Source: Epiperipatus broadwayi (taxonomy: Eukaryota; Onychophora; Udeonychophora; Euonychophora; Peripatidae). Taken from it: DNA of 64,000 nucleotides. The DNA is taken from positions 4,234,877-4,298,876 of the forward strand of contig JAQFVV010006216.1 in the NCBI GenBank assembly GCA_028023455.1. Direction: 5' to 3'. Both the position numbers and the translations under genes were made by a program. The notes under the pieces are model-generated. The model was not told where the DNA came from. It made no database searches and worked only from the letters and a program-made list of their open reading frames with translations. Each line of letters starts with the position of its first letter. Positions within the stretch are counted from its first letter, which is position 1. This document shows positions 11,349 through 23,105 of this stretch, in pieces.

Positions 11349-13291
11349 TGTAACCGACCCCTTAGACGGCTTCCGTGCCAAAAGCACATTAAAGTCACTC
11401 CTATGAGTCTGCTGTGTTCTTGCGTCTGGGGGGTTACATAATGTTCGGTGAAGATAATTTCAAACACATATACACGTACGTTTTTATTTATTTATACGTA
11501 AATTCGGATCGAATCCAAGTAGTAGGTGCCAGGAGAACTTTACAAGAGTCCGCCATGTATGTGCATAAGCTCACTCAACTATATCACAAAACATGCCCCT
11601 GCATCACTCCAATCGGAAGCAGGAAACGAACACAGCCAATATCACCTTTCAAATTATATCGCATATGTGACCTTTCAATCGCGATCAATCAGACTTATCG
11701 TATTAGGGCCCACCCTATATCCCACAGAACAAATCAATCAAAGCTTAATATTAATCTAAGAAAGGTATGATAATATAACATAAGTTTAATCAAATCCCAA
11801 CACCAAAAATATCAAATGCATTCATTCATAACAAAAACACATTGGATCACTCCAACACTCATTCCCTATCATATAAATGCGAGTTGAAATTCCAATCAAT
11901 CAATAACAAAATGCTAATTAAATAAATGGTTTATTTGAATCTATTTAATAACAATTTTATGCTGGTATATGACTGGCAAGCCGAGATAAATTAACTATAG
12001 AATTAAATGAGACTTCGCACATATATTAAAGGATGTTTATTTGTAGACAAACTTATTCTGGTTAAGTTCTTTAATCATTCATTTATGGTCGCGAGTAATT
12101 TTATCATTTAGCTAAATGTTTTTTACTAGTTATTGTTTTTAAAGTTTATCTACTCTGGTGCATAAGTGAGTACGATTAATTTAAAGATAGCTACCTGTGG
12201 AACGTAGACAGCTGGTAAGAAGGATCCTGAGTGATGATTTCTTCTTTAACTAAGCATTCTGGCAATTTGCGAGGTCTCAAAAGCATGTGTGGTCCTTAGG
12301 TGAAGTTTCTCCGGTGTTACGAGCATCCTAGGGGCAATCAGCTGAACGGAGGTCCGGCGGTCAAGCCGCGAATTTTAGGTTCAGCAACGCATCTCCGCTA
12401 TACTATTATACGAAAGTTAGATCTTATTTCTACTGGTAAAAAAAAAACTTTCTTTACCAAATCAGCAACTTAATTATTCCAAGCACATCGGTGATTCTGC
12501 CAAAAAAAACCTTTTTTTCCTTTCGCAATTTTTACTTTCTAATTTCTCTCTTCTCCCCCTTCACACCTTGAATTTTTTTCATCCAATCTCCCCCTTGCAC
12601 CTGTGAGTCCCTTCATCCAATAGGTCCATCGAGTATTAACTTAATTCAGCGATTTCTGGGATCGTTTGCACCACTTTGGAATTTAACTCAATTTGGCCAT
12701 TTTTCAGGCATTGTTTAGCTGGAGACAGAAGTCTGGGTTGTACAATAGCCGTGTACACTTTTTCTCACTTCTGTTTCTAAATTCGGCTTATTTTATCTAG
12801 ACCTTACCGACATATATCCGGCTTATTGTTTCATTTTTACTAATTTTACATTTACTAATTACCCCCCCCCCCCATTGAAAATAATTTTAGATCGCTTGGA
12901 ATTTCAGAACATGTTGCAACTCAATCAATTCATTTTCTCTTTATGTTCAAACATGATTTAAATGACTTAATAAAATGTCAAACCTGTGTTCAATCATTCA
13001 TCTTTTTTAAAAAAAACAAAAAAAAACAAACTTACAACTAATGATTACATATTTATTCTCAAAAACAACAAAATAACAAGAAAAACTCTTTTACTCTTAT
13101 TTCAATTAATTTGACAGGTACTCTTATATAGCTGCGATCGTGTTCTAGAAACGGGTATTTCTCGTTCATTATTAAAGCAAAACCTTTTTTTTAAAAGTTT
13201 TGTACCTGTCATTCATTTCGTCAATTGCATATATATTTAATCTAACATCATATGCCTGGATTCAAATCCCATGTAATGCTATTCCGTTACA
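11349..13291. mobile_element. LTR-like insertion (possible solo LTR)
   Basis: The segment begins TGTAACCGACC and ends ATTCCGTTACA, matching the TG...CA ends with short inverted repeats of retroviral-type LTRs (Gypsy LTRs often start TGTAAC and end GTTACA). The flanking bases ATAT on each side could be a 4-bp target duplication, although in AT-rich DNA that is weak. It is richer in G+C and in CpG than its surroundings (for example 12290-12420), and it interrupts a Penelope-like element between its coding part and its 3' region. No protein is encoded; the frames at 11414 and 11526 overlap and look random. A non-autonomous DNA transposon with TGTAAC terminal repeats is the alternative. Confidence 0.45.
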
Positions 13292-13299
13292 ATATCTAT

Positions 13300-14790
13300 C
13301 TATGAGATTCTTTCTGATTTCTCCATTTTTTCCTATGATTAGTAAGAAATTTTCTTAAACATAATTTTTAACATTATGAAATATGATACTAGATTGATTA
13401 AAAGATTACTTGCCCATTATGATGCGAGTAGCAATTTTAAATTTCCTTTTGTTTTTGTCCAATATTTTTGTCTTTCCTAATCAAACAAATGTTCAATGGT
13501 ATATGCATGGTCTACTACTGCAAATACTTGTTTTTTCCTCCTTAATCATTTAGGCTCGTTTAATGTTTTTTAAATGGATTGATTGGTTTCACCAGTATAT
13601 GTCCTTCACATTCAGATGGTTTTTCAGTATTTCCAGTTTGGATTTGTAATTAGGATTTCTCAGAGTATTATGGTTTTGAAAAATTGTTCTAATATGCTGA
13701 TTACAATTTTATTTAGTTTGAATCCTATTAGTGTTATATATCAATATACTACAATTCCTATAATTGTTTTTTTTCTTTTTGATATTTCTTTTTGTTGTCT
13801 ATTTAAGATTTTCTGATAATAGTTGATGGATAATGATTCTTTATGATAATTTGTTCTATATAAAACATTTCTTTTTCCAAATTATTGATTTTTGAACAAA
13901 CTTCTTTTGCTCTATTTCATAGTTATAACTTCATTTTTGAATTATGTGATTATTTGATGTTTTCTAAATATTTTCCTGTGTGTGTGTCTGAAGTCTTACA
14001 ATATAATTTTGATTTTGCATGGAGTTCTTGTCTAATTCCATTATGAATTGAAGAGTATGTTATGTGGGTCTAGAATGTTTGTAATAATGCTTCACCATGT
14101 GGCAATATAACAAATACATCATTGATAAGCTAAACCAGACTTTAGGTGAAGATGGAGTAAAATTTATGGCCATGGTTTCATGTTCTTTTATGAAAATTTT
14201 ACTGATCAGGAATGGCATTAGTGAACCCATAGCTATTCCTCAATTTGTTTGCTATATGTTATTGGTGTTTAGAATAAGAAGAATGTTGGATTATAGCTAT
14301 TATTCTCATTTAATCTTGTCCTTACTTTAGACAAAGTCTCATCACATAATAAATTTGTGAATAAGTTTCAAAATTTATCAAAAAGTTGTTTTGAATCTGA
14401 TAAAGGATTAAAGCCTTAAGAAGAAATCTTGATAAGTTTTAACATGCTGAATTTCTAAAACTAGCAATAGATTGTAATAAAACATAATTCTTATGAATTT
14501 TAGGTAGGCCATAAAAATATGGAAATTTTCCTGAATAAATATTAATCTATTTTTTTGTGTGTGAACTAGCAAATTACATGTGATGTTGTCTAATTAAAAC
14601 TCACTTTTTTCCTGAAGCTGCTATAGTTTTTTTGCTATATTTTTGTACTGGCCTACTTTGAGAAGCTCATATTTTGTTATCATAACCCAGTAGTAACCAT
14701 TTCAACTGAAACACTGGCTTTGTCAGCAGGGATAATGATTATAGATATGTTAAATCTGGGAGATTTAATAGCTTCCTTCTTCATATAGGT
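13300..14790 (-). pseudogene. Penelope-like reverse transcriptase/endonuclease, decayed
   Basis: Penelope-like elements encode a reverse transcriptase related to telomerase, fused to a GIY-YIG nuclease. On the minus strand several of their diagnostic motifs can be read, in order and in shifting frames: IIIIPADKASVSVEM (near 14730, the family's ILPADKG block), GIAMGSLMPFLISKIF (near 14210, the AMGSPLSP block), then a damaged YxDD site running into DVFVILPHGEALLQTF (near 14090), the THTGKYL block near 13980, AEKVCSK and YIEQIIIK further on, and a nuclease-like tail with KTKILDKNKRKFKIAT near 13450. In-frame stops and at least three frame changes make it non-functional. The short plus-strand frames at 13583 and 14097 are shadows of it. 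Confidence 0.75.
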
Positions 14791-14960
14791 AATGTATGAT
14801 TTGGGTTGTTAGTATTTCTCAAGCATTGTTTTTATTTTTCAACATATTTTTGCTGCTACTTCTAGAGGCAATTTTTGAGTGACTTGACTCCACTCTGGTG
14901 AGTGGTTTGTACCAAATATGCATCAATGTTGAGATTGATTATTATCTTCAATTGTACATA

Positions 14961-16889
14961 AACATCATTTAAATTGACTATAATATATGTTTTGAAGTAT
15001 CTTATACACATACAAAGGTAAGTCTTAGCAAAAGCTTTATAAATGTTTACAATAATGGCTGGTCAACATGCAATTTTATATATTTGACAACATTAACAAG
15101 CTCATTATGGCTTATCAAATAAGTAATACTGATAATATAAAACTATCATTTAAACGAAACTTGAAAATAATGCCCTCTCCTATATCAATGTCAATCTATT
15201 TGTCAGATAAAAACAAGTTGGCACTGATACAAAAAGGAATGTTGCAATAAGCTCATTTAAATGATTTTTTGAGAATCTGGCTGATGAATTATATTTTCAG
15301 AGATGATTTCTCCATGAATAAGTTTAACATTATACATATATGATCAATTCAAAAGTAATCGATGTAACAGTACAATAGCTAAAATCCTCATTGTGTTGGG
15401 GTGAAAATTTTATGCAATCCACTGGTCAATTGAACCTGAAACTATATATTCTCCTGCAGATGCAAATTTTTAAGTGTGTCATCCCTATATGTGCCAATGG
15501 CTGAGGATCTAAAACTAGCAGTAACTGTAATCTTTCATTTGATTTTTGTCGGCCTAATCCAGTCATACCATTATTCTATCTGAAAAACAACTCAAGAAAA
15601 GTATGTCAAATGAAGTCTTAAACCTTCCCAATAAAAAAAAAAAATGTCTTACAGATCAATATTTAAAAAAAGTTTTAACCTAATTTTGGCAGATTAAAGG
15701 TTTAAATCAGAATTCTGATGCTAAGATTTTTATTTAAAATAAAAGGCCTTTAAATATATATAAAATAGTTATAGCAATTATTAAAATATTAATTTTTTCT
15801 GAGTAATTTTAACACTTTTTTTCTTAAGTATGTATTTAATATTTATTATAACATTTATATGTCTGTTTATTGATTGATTTATATTCTGCCAATCTTTTTT
15901 GGATTATTAAAGTTATAGTTAAATAATATGATCGTTTTATATGGGATGTAAGCCTATCGGGAATCATAAGTTGAATTCAATCTAGTTAAATGAATTTTCT
16001 TTAATATGAATACATACCCGCCTAAATATATATGTATTTTTTAGGGTTAGATTAGTCTGTAAGTATCATGTAAGGAGTAAATAAATTTTGAGTACTTAGG
16101 TAGATATGCCAAATTTATTGGGGATCTATTCTCTGGAGTACTATTAAAGAGAAATTTAATTAGCTTTCTAATTCACAGTTAATCCAGATGCTTTTTTAAT
16201 TTTGTTTCTAAATAAGATGTTTTCCAATTCTTTATCCAGAATTAAACTGGATGTATTTAAATACTAATCATTATTACTTAATCTTTTTGAAATCGTAATT
16301 GACATTATTAATAACGTGAAAAGAATGTTTTCCAATACTTGAGAATTAAACTGAATTTATTTATCACTGGCATTAATAATAAATCTTTTCGGAGATATAA
16401 CAGACATTTTTAATAAATCTTTCTTAAGTTAGTCTTATTTTACGTATTTATTTATCTTAATATGCATCAGTGTTATTTATGCGTTAGTGATAAATTACTA
16501 CGATTAATCTATATCAATAAATATATATAAAAATAATTTTCAAGTATAAATGGAAATGTAATAGAATGATAAATCATAGGGATTATCCAATTTCAATTTT
16601 TGTGCTGTAACTTCTGAAAGCTAGAGTAATTAGTTGATAATAAACAACGAAAATTATTTTGTTCCATAAAACGTATCATTTATGTTAGGCTCAAAAAACC
16701 CGGTAATAAATTAGTTTTCCAATATTGCGGTTCTCATACATCTTTTTCCAATTTATTGTTGAATTTAACTGATTATACATCCGTATGGGCAGTGGTTGTG
16801 AAAAATTTCTAGATTATATTACCATAAAACTATTTGAGTCAATAAAAACTAAGATTTGGACGAACTATTTTGCTAATTTACGAAATTCT
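14961..16889. other. AT-rich non-coding DNA
   Basis: No gene or clear transposon end. The first few hundred bases may still belong to the 5' part of the Penelope-like element, but no motif was recognised. Confidence 0.5.
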
Positions 16890-16975
16890 AGAGGTGGTCG
16901 AGATGTCAGCGCGACTGTCTTGCAGTTGCCCGTGTTGCGGGTTCGCGTCCCGGCCGATGCTATGACACTTACAAA
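16890..16975 (+). mobile_element. tRNA-derived short SINE, copy 2
   Basis: It carries the same A-box-like TGGTCGAGATG and B-box GGTTCGCGTCCC, followed by GATGCTATGACACTTA. It is shorter than copy 1 in the middle, lacking a roughly 15-base insertion. Flanks TTACGAAATT and TTACAAAATT may be a worn target duplication. Confidence 0.7.
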
Positions 16976-18020
16976 ATTAAATTTACAACTTTAAATTTAA
17001 GTCATTGTTCATAGATGGCGCACTGGTTAATTTTACGCATGCTCAAAATTTTCTTAAACTTGAAGCTGGAAAAAATTTTTTTAGATCGATATTAAGCTGG
17101 AAATATTTTTTTATAGATTGTAGATCTGGAATTGTAAGTTTTTCTAGTAATTTGTGATTGTAGTTAGAGCCGGCCCAAGGGCTGTGCGAACGCATTAGGT
17201 TCTACTTGTGTATGATTACGCTTTTTGCGAAAATCGAAAAGTAAAATGCTTTACTTGCTAAACGTAAATACTTTCCTAACTTGAAAGCCCTATCACGTCA
17301 AAAGTAATGCAATTATAGAAGCACAGGTTTTGCGATGATATAAATTTTTCAGCGGCGTATGATGTGTATGCCTGAATATTTCACCATGTTCTGGTTGTCA
17401 TGTTAATGTTAAATCTGCATTGGTCTAGAATGATTCTCTTTCGTTAGCAATAAAACATTCAAAGAAATAAAATATAATTGTTTTGTATTATATGTATTTT
17501 ATTTTGTTTTCTCAAATATGCATTTAATTAAAAGCCGCATTTATACATAAGGTAGTAAGTAACTATTTATTCATTATAACTTAATTTATGCAATTTTATT
17601 TTGAGTAAATGAAATATAATGCAAAAATTATATTTTCTCGAATTTTTTTTTTTTTTAAGGATTTTTCATTCAAAATAAAAAATTAACGTAGAGAATCGTT
17701 TTTGATTACTGGATTTACAATAATTGTAAATTAATATACTGTATCTATATTAGCAAATGCTGTGTATGTGTATTTGATATTTTTTATATATATACAATTG
17801 TAGAAACTTTCGAGAGAGAAAAAGTTATAAACAAAAATATATAAGATACATTTTTGTAAATTGAAATTATAAACTATAGTAATTAATTAAAAAGATTAAA
17901 AGCTAAAATGAAACTATAGTTTAATTAGCGCAGTAGGTTGTCGAAGCAAATTAAGTAATTATAAGAAATGCTAAGGTTCTTTTCGATAATGACAATCTAC
18001 AAAATCTGTATTTAATTGGT
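16976..18020. other. Non-coding DNA
   Basis: No gene. Part of 17030-17440 is less AT-rich and contains GAGCCGGCCCAAGG (near 17167), which looks like a transposon terminus but has no visible partner. Confidence 0.45.
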
Positions 18021-18146
18021 AAAGGTTTACTGATGTGATGTGATGTGATGTATTATGGCTTCTCCTTAAACGAAGTCAAGAATATCTCGACAATTAAGCC
18101 CAGATAAACCTGTTAGCCACTTTCTTTTACATTCCCCACTCTAAAT

Positions 18147-19715
18147 TTACCCATAATCTGCTCTATCCCATTTCCACAACATAATTTTTGTCAACTCTAT
18201 AACCTTTATATCTAAATCCCCCTTATCTTTTCCCAAACCTAGCATAAAAACCAATAATTCACTTTCTGTATAATCACTCTTTTCATATTTATTTTTCCAC
18301 AACTTCATTATATGTACCCTTTCTGTTTTCAAACATTTACATTCAATTAACAAATGCCTAATATTTTCAATTCCTTCCTTACATAATTTACAAAATAAAT
18401 CACCCATATTTCTCCATTTACATGTATATTCTTTTGTAGCTAAAGATCCCGTTCGAGCCTTAAACAATAAACTACTTTCCTTACTATTATCATATATTAA
18501 CTCACACCTAATATTCTGTTTATTTCTATATATATTTAAACTCTTTTTACTCTCCATACTATTTCTCCATCTCTCTAACTCCCTAGTCTTTATTAATAAA
18601 TTTATTCTTTTATCCCATTCCTTACTACTATAACACTCAATAATCCTCTTAACACAATCATCCCATCTTTTGTACAAATATACTGATATAAATTCTTTAT
18701 CCAAATCTTTTGCATAGCGCATTACCTTTCTCACCCATCTTGTTACCTGCCCTTTACTCATAACCCAATTAAATACTATTTTAGCTATTCTTTTATTATC
18801 CATAAACTGCAATCTACCAAACATTTTCATTTTACTTTTTGCATCTCTCATATGAAAACTTGACCATCCCATTTCTCCTTGAATTGCCTCCCTTGCTGTC
18901 CATATTTCTGCATCCAATGCATGTCTTCCTACTTCCCTTTGAGCTTTTTCTAAATAATCTAATATCTTTTTACTAACATATAATGCATCATTACCATATG
19001 TTAACCCTGCTACTGCAACTCCTTTCCATATAATTCTAGCTACATCATATTTATTATATGAAAATACTGTTAATTTCTTTATCAATCCCTTTCTTTTCTT
19101 TGCTTCATTTATCAATTTTTTCTCCCATTCATCCAAATAATTTTTCTGATTACTTAAAATAATTCCCAAATAACTATATCTATTCACCACACTTAACTTA
19201 ATATCTCCCAATAAAAATTCTACATCTTCTCTTTCCCCAGTATTAACCATCATTATATTTGATTTTTCTTCACTAAATTTAATCCCCATCTCTTTACCCA
19301 CCCTTGCACATGTCCTCAACATAACTTCCATATCTTCTCTTTTTTCTGCACACAAAAATATATCATCTGCAAAAAAAAGACCTGACAAAATATATACTCC
19401 CTTACTACCTATTAACGGTATCTCTATCCCTCTTCCTAATCTTTCTATTGCTCTTTCCATTTCACTCAAATACAACACAAACAAAATAGGTGACATAGGG
19501 CATCCTTGCCTTAGTCCCACACCATTTTTAACTTTAATTGATTCTATATTCTCTAATTGATATATATAATAATTATTTTCATATAATTTCTTAATAATAT
19601 CTATTAAAGCTTCATCCATTCCCAAATTTGCTAAACTTATCCATAATCTATTTCTATTTACTCTATCATATGCCTTCTCTATATCTATAAAACTCATATA
19701 TAACTTTATCTGCAT
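18147..19715 (-). pseudogene. LINE reverse transcriptase palm/thumb and C-terminal zinc motif
   Basis: A 522-residue open stretch holds the catalytic core: DIEKAYD (residues 11-17, first catalytic Asp), RQGCPMSP (69-76) and FADD (115-118, the two catalytic Asp in the YxDD position). A thumb and a long basic connector follow, then a Cys-Cys-His-Cys motif (C442, C445, H454, C459) typical of many LINE C-termini that bind RNA or DNA. The stop at 18147 is followed by a short 3' untranslated region. The start ATG is merely the first Met after the frameshift, since the true protein began far upstream. Apart from the two frameshifts the polymerase looks intact. Confidence 0.88.
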
Positions 19716-20958
19716 TCCTACTCATATCCATAAGTTGTGTAACTACAAATAAACTATCTCCTATACGCCTATCTAATCTAAAACCTCCTTGCATTTCACC
19801 CACTACATTATTCTTTTCCATCCATTTTACAACTTTACTAGCCACCATATACGAGAAAACTTTATATAAAACTGATGTTACCGCTATCAGTCTATAATTA
19901 TTCAACTTTCTATGATTCTTACCCTTTTCTTTAAATAATAACCTTACTCTTGTATTACTCCAACTACTTGGGAAAACTCTATTCTGTGCCATTTTATTAA
20001 AACAGGATAATAACTTTACTTTTGCCCTATATCCTAAATTCATTACCATCTCTGCTGCCCATCCATCTAAACCTCTTGCCTTCCCACTTTTCAATTTCTT
20101 TTCTACCTCATTTAGTTCATTTTCTGAAAAACTAATATTCCCATTACTATATTCTTTCATATTTTCTAATATTCTATCATTCACATCTAACATCTTTTCT
20201 ATATTCATTACATAACTATTTAAGATTCTCTCTAAATCTTCTCTAGAACTACACTCAGTTCCCTCATCATCTAGTAATACTAACTCTCTCTCCCCTACAT
20301 TTCTCCTTTTAATATAATTCCAAAATTTTTTACTTCCATCTCTTCCACTTTTATTAATATCCTCCAACAATTTACTATTCAATTTCATTCTCTCTCTATA
20401 AATATCTATTTTAGCCAACTTCTTCTTTTCTAAGTACTTTTCCCATTTAGCATTAATATCTTTTTCACTTTCCTTATTCTTAATAGCACACTTATATTCT
20501 CTACATGCTTCTTTCCTTTCTTTTACACTTTTACTAATTTTAATTTTTTTATTACTTTTATTCTTTTCAATATTCTCACCTAAAACCCTATTTGCAACTT
20601 TTTCTACTTCCTTACACCAATCCTTATACTCATCCCCAACCCACTCTTCCATTATTTCTTCAACTTGTATTTTATACTCTTCCAACTTATTCTTATCACT
20701 TACTCTCCATCCACATCTTTCACTATTATTTCTACTTTTATTTCTATTCTCCATCACATTACTAACCATTTCAATTACAATGAAATTATGATCACTAGTG
20801 CATACTTTTTCTTCATTATCAAATACCTTAATTTTCCGTATTTTATTTATTCCCTCTTTCTCTACCAATACATAATCTATTGTGTGAAATATATTATTTC
20901 TGGACCATGTGTATTGTCCCTCATAAATATTTAATAAATTTCCAATACTCAAATTCAC
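19666..20958 (-). pseudogene. LINE endonuclease end and N-terminal reverse transcriptase
   Basis: A 430-residue open stretch continues the endonuclease from the neighbouring frame. It starts with the YTW...IDYVLV strand and the catalytic SDHNFIVIEM block near residue 55. A long lysine- and glutamate-rich linker follows (about residues 75-270), then the first reverse-transcriptase blocks: GLDGWAAEM, NYRLIAVTSVLYKVFSYM and GEMQGGFRLDRR. It ends by frameshift near 19690 in a run of AT repeats (ATATAT), where loss or gain of one base would be easy. The next frame carries the rest of the polymerase. Confidence 0.85.
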
Positions 20959-21676
20959 TTTCTGACCAAAAGCTGTCCATTTTTATTATCTACATCATCA
21001 ATTTCTTCAATATGTCCATTCATATCCCCTATAACCATTATTCTCTTCCCCTTTTCTTTAAAACTTTGTATATCCTTAACTAAACATTCGTATATGTTAC
21101 TATTCCACTCCAATATAATTTGACTATCTCCAGTAGCTATATAAACTATAGCCACCATCCATTCTTGTCTACCCAACCTTATTTCAAACCACAAGTGTTC
21201 TTGACATTTAACAATATTTAAATATTTTTTTGATATAACACCTATACCACCACCCCTTTTTTCTTTTTCTTTTCTATTTATACCCTGCCATACCAACTGT
21301 TCCAAAATAGGCTCTTCTTCTTCTCTTAAATGTGTTTCCACTACTGCTAATACCTCAAGCTCTTCATTTTCAATTGTTTTATTTAATTCCATCCACTTTT
21401 CTGGTTTCCTACCACCTTGCATATTCAAAAACCCAATTTTAACAATTTCTTCTTTCCTAACTACTCTTTTATAAATTCTTTTAATTCTTTCTTCTTCATT
21501 ACATTTATAAATTACTTTCTTACCATTAATTTTACAAACCCATTCCTTCTCCATATCTATATTTATATCAAAATCAAATTCCTTTTGCTTACTTCTTATA
21601 TTCCATCCATTCTTTTTAATAATATTACAATTTAAAAACCCACCCCCCTTTATAAGTTTCCCGAAAAAAATTCTTT
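20955..21676 (-). pseudogene. LINE endonuclease domain, N-terminal ORF fragment
   Basis: This is the amino-terminal part of the LINE polyprotein. From the first in-frame ATG (21554) it gives 199 residues; the frame is open a further 120 bases upstream without an ATG. Exonuclease-endonuclease-phosphatase motifs are visible: GFLNMQGG (substrate-loop Asn), VVETHLREEEEP (catalytic Glu), and VIGDMNGH (catalytic Asp/Asn of the GDxN motif). The enzyme nicks target DNA to prime reverse transcription. A single-base shift near 20955 ends the frame early at a TGA; the continuation, including the SDH motif, lies in the next frame. Confidence 0.85.
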
Positions 21677-21710
21677 ATAAATCAAACTCCCTAAAACTTC
21701 ACTTCCTTGT

Positions 21711-22810
21711 TTTACTATAACGGTCTCTATTGTTTAAAATTTAAACTAAATTGTTTGAGAATCTTACGTGTATGTTACTATATTACAAATAAATTAAAAT
21801 TTAATCAAATGTAAAAGATAACAATAATAAAAAAAAAACCTTTTGAATGTTGGATTATGTGACATTAATTAAAAGAATTACTTTTAATTTGTTTGAAAGT
21901 TAAGAATTTAAACTGTCTACAACTTAAGAATTTAAAATAAAAAAGTATATCCTATTACATTACAATTACATGAAAATTTATTCAAATGTAAAAGATAATA
22001 AAAAAAACATTTACCTTTTTAAACATAATTATGTCCTATACACACTAGGAAGTTGGAGAAAAAAGCGGTATTGCTGTATCTACTCCGGAGGGCAAATTCA
22101 TGCAGGTACGATGAAAACAAAGCTCTGCTAGTGCCAGATTTGAATTTCAGCTTACGCTTTGCTTTCATCCACATGTTTTCAATATTCTGGGTGTGTATGT
22201 CTTGGTCTTCGGGATGCACGACGTCCTGATGGACGACAACCGAATGCATATACACACCACTGTTGAGACTGCTGATGTTATTGTATGCAGCCCAGCCATC
22301 TGAAATAATGTGCATAACCTGGTAAAATGAACCGCTGTATCAGGCCCTCCAGTGTATCAGCCATCCTGTCTACAACGTCTGTCAAGAAGCACTTTCTTGA
22401 TGCTCTTTCTATACCGCCAGAATAGCAGCAACACTCAAAATTTCACTATCAGGTACTAAGCATGTAGCAGACATTTTTTCCAACTATAAAACTGTACATG
22501 TGTGCGTGTAAATCGCGCCGTTGAACACATAGGGTGTATTTTTTTTACAACATGTGCTATAAATGTAGTTATTTTAAATTCTTAAGTTGTAGACAGTTTA
22601 AATTCTTAACTTTCAAACAAATTAAAAGTAATTCTTTTAATTAATGTCGTGTAAATCTACATTCAAAAGGTTTTTTTTTTATTATCATCTTTTATATTTG
22701 ATTAAATTTTAATTTATTTGTAATATAATAACATGCATGTAAGATTCTCAAACAATTTAGTTTAAATTTTAAACAATAGAGGGCAAACACCCATACACCG
22801 TTATAGTAAA
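21711..22810 (-). mobile_element. Merlin-superfamily DNA transposon with long terminal inverted repeats
   Basis: An 1100-bp element with terminal inverted repeats of about 235 bp (21711-21940 and 22575-22810) starting TTTACTATAACGG. The right repeat holds a roughly 15-base insertion (about 22780-22797). Between the repeats, the minus strand encodes the C-terminal half of an IS1016/ISXO2-like transposase. No 8-9 bp target duplication, as expected for Merlin, is seen. Instead the left edge abuts the 5' side of a LINE and the right edge abuts a 3' LINE fragment in the opposite direction, so it was probably rearranged after insertion. It lacks the N-terminal transposase and is non-autonomous. Confidence 0.75.
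22019..22430 (-). pseudogene. Merlin transposase, C-terminal half, frameshifted
   Basis: DDE-type transposase fragment of the IS1016/Merlin group, which cuts and pastes the element through its terminal repeats. On the minus strand about 22318-22425 encodes SGGIERASRKCFLTDVVDR followed by a linker and ILPG. After a frameshift near 22318, a 98-residue stretch follows with ISDGWAAYN (second catalytic Asp region), HPEDQDIHTQNIENMW (the family's HTQxIExxW block with catalytic Glu), GTSRALFSSYLHEFALR and FFSNFL. The first catalytic Asp and the N-terminal zinc ribbon are missing. The matching N-terminal half of a Merlin transposase is found in a different element at 31911-32230. Confidence 0.8.
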
Positions 22811-23105
22811 GGGTACATATAATGAAGTTGTGGAAAAATAAATATGAAAAGTGTGATTATACAGAAAATGAATTATTGGTTTTTATGCTGGGTTTGGGAA
22901 AAGATAAGGGGGATTTAGATATAAAGGTTATAGAGTTGACAAAAATTATGTTGTGGAAATGGGATAGAGCAGATTATGGGTAAATTTAGAGTGGGGAATG
23001 TAAAAGAAAGTGGCTAACAGGTTTATCTGGGCATAATTGCTGAGATATTCTTGACTTCGTTTAAGGAGAAGCCATAATACATCACATCAGTAAACCTTCA
23101 CCATT
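22808..23105 (+). mobile_element. Inverted 3' fragment of the same LINE
   Basis: About 298 bp match the last 280-300 bp of the minus-strand LINE (18021-18330) with roughly six substitutions. The fragment includes the final 50-odd codons (ending WKWDRADYG and a stop near 22983), the 3' untranslated region, a shorter (CATCA)n tail and the following words GTAAACCTT and ACCA. The shared sequence past the microsatellite means the tail is not the extreme 3' end of the element. It begins directly at the Merlin right terminus. Confidence 0.85.

Larger units (their letters stand above)
11060..14960 (-). mobile_element. Old Penelope-like retroelement, minus strand, interrupted
   Basis: Coding remnants run right to left from about 14960 to 13300, with reverse-transcriptase motifs followed by a C-terminal nuclease-like tail. 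Beyond an LTR-like insertion (11349-13291), the 3' untranslated part resumes and contains a hammerhead-like CTGAAGA...GAAA motif at 11132-11158, as is usual for Penelope-like elements. Several frameshifts and stops show it is dead. The outer ends were not determined, so both limits are approximate. Confidence 0.7.
18021..21710 (-). mobile_element. LINE (non-LTR retrotransposon), 5'-truncated, minus strand
   Basis: One element reads right to left: an apurinic-type endonuclease, a reverse transcriptase and a C-terminal zinc motif. It is followed by a short 3' untranslated region that ends in a pentanucleotide (CATCA)n tail (plus strand 18031-18050). Only two frameshifts interrupt about 3.4 kb of coding sequence, so it is young. 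No ORF1 is present; the reading frame of the endonuclease stays open upstream to about 21676 and then meets a Merlin transposon. The 270-bp 3' end is repeated in inverted orientation at 22808-23105 with about 98 per cent identity. The clade was not determined. Confidence 0.85.

Noticed and set aside
11414-11770. 118-codon plus-strand ORF
   Set aside because: Overlaps another frame of similar length and lies in an LTR-like insertion. No homology recognised.
20665-21083. Plus-strand frames of 60-90 codons (20665, 20880, 21417)
   Set aside because: They are antisense to the LINE coding region on the minus strand, which has recognisable endonuclease motifs.
18025-23105. Twin-priming inversion of a single LINE insertion
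   Set aside because: Twin priming yields one 3' end and an inverted 5' piece. Here both outer ends carry the 3' end, and a Merlin element lies between.
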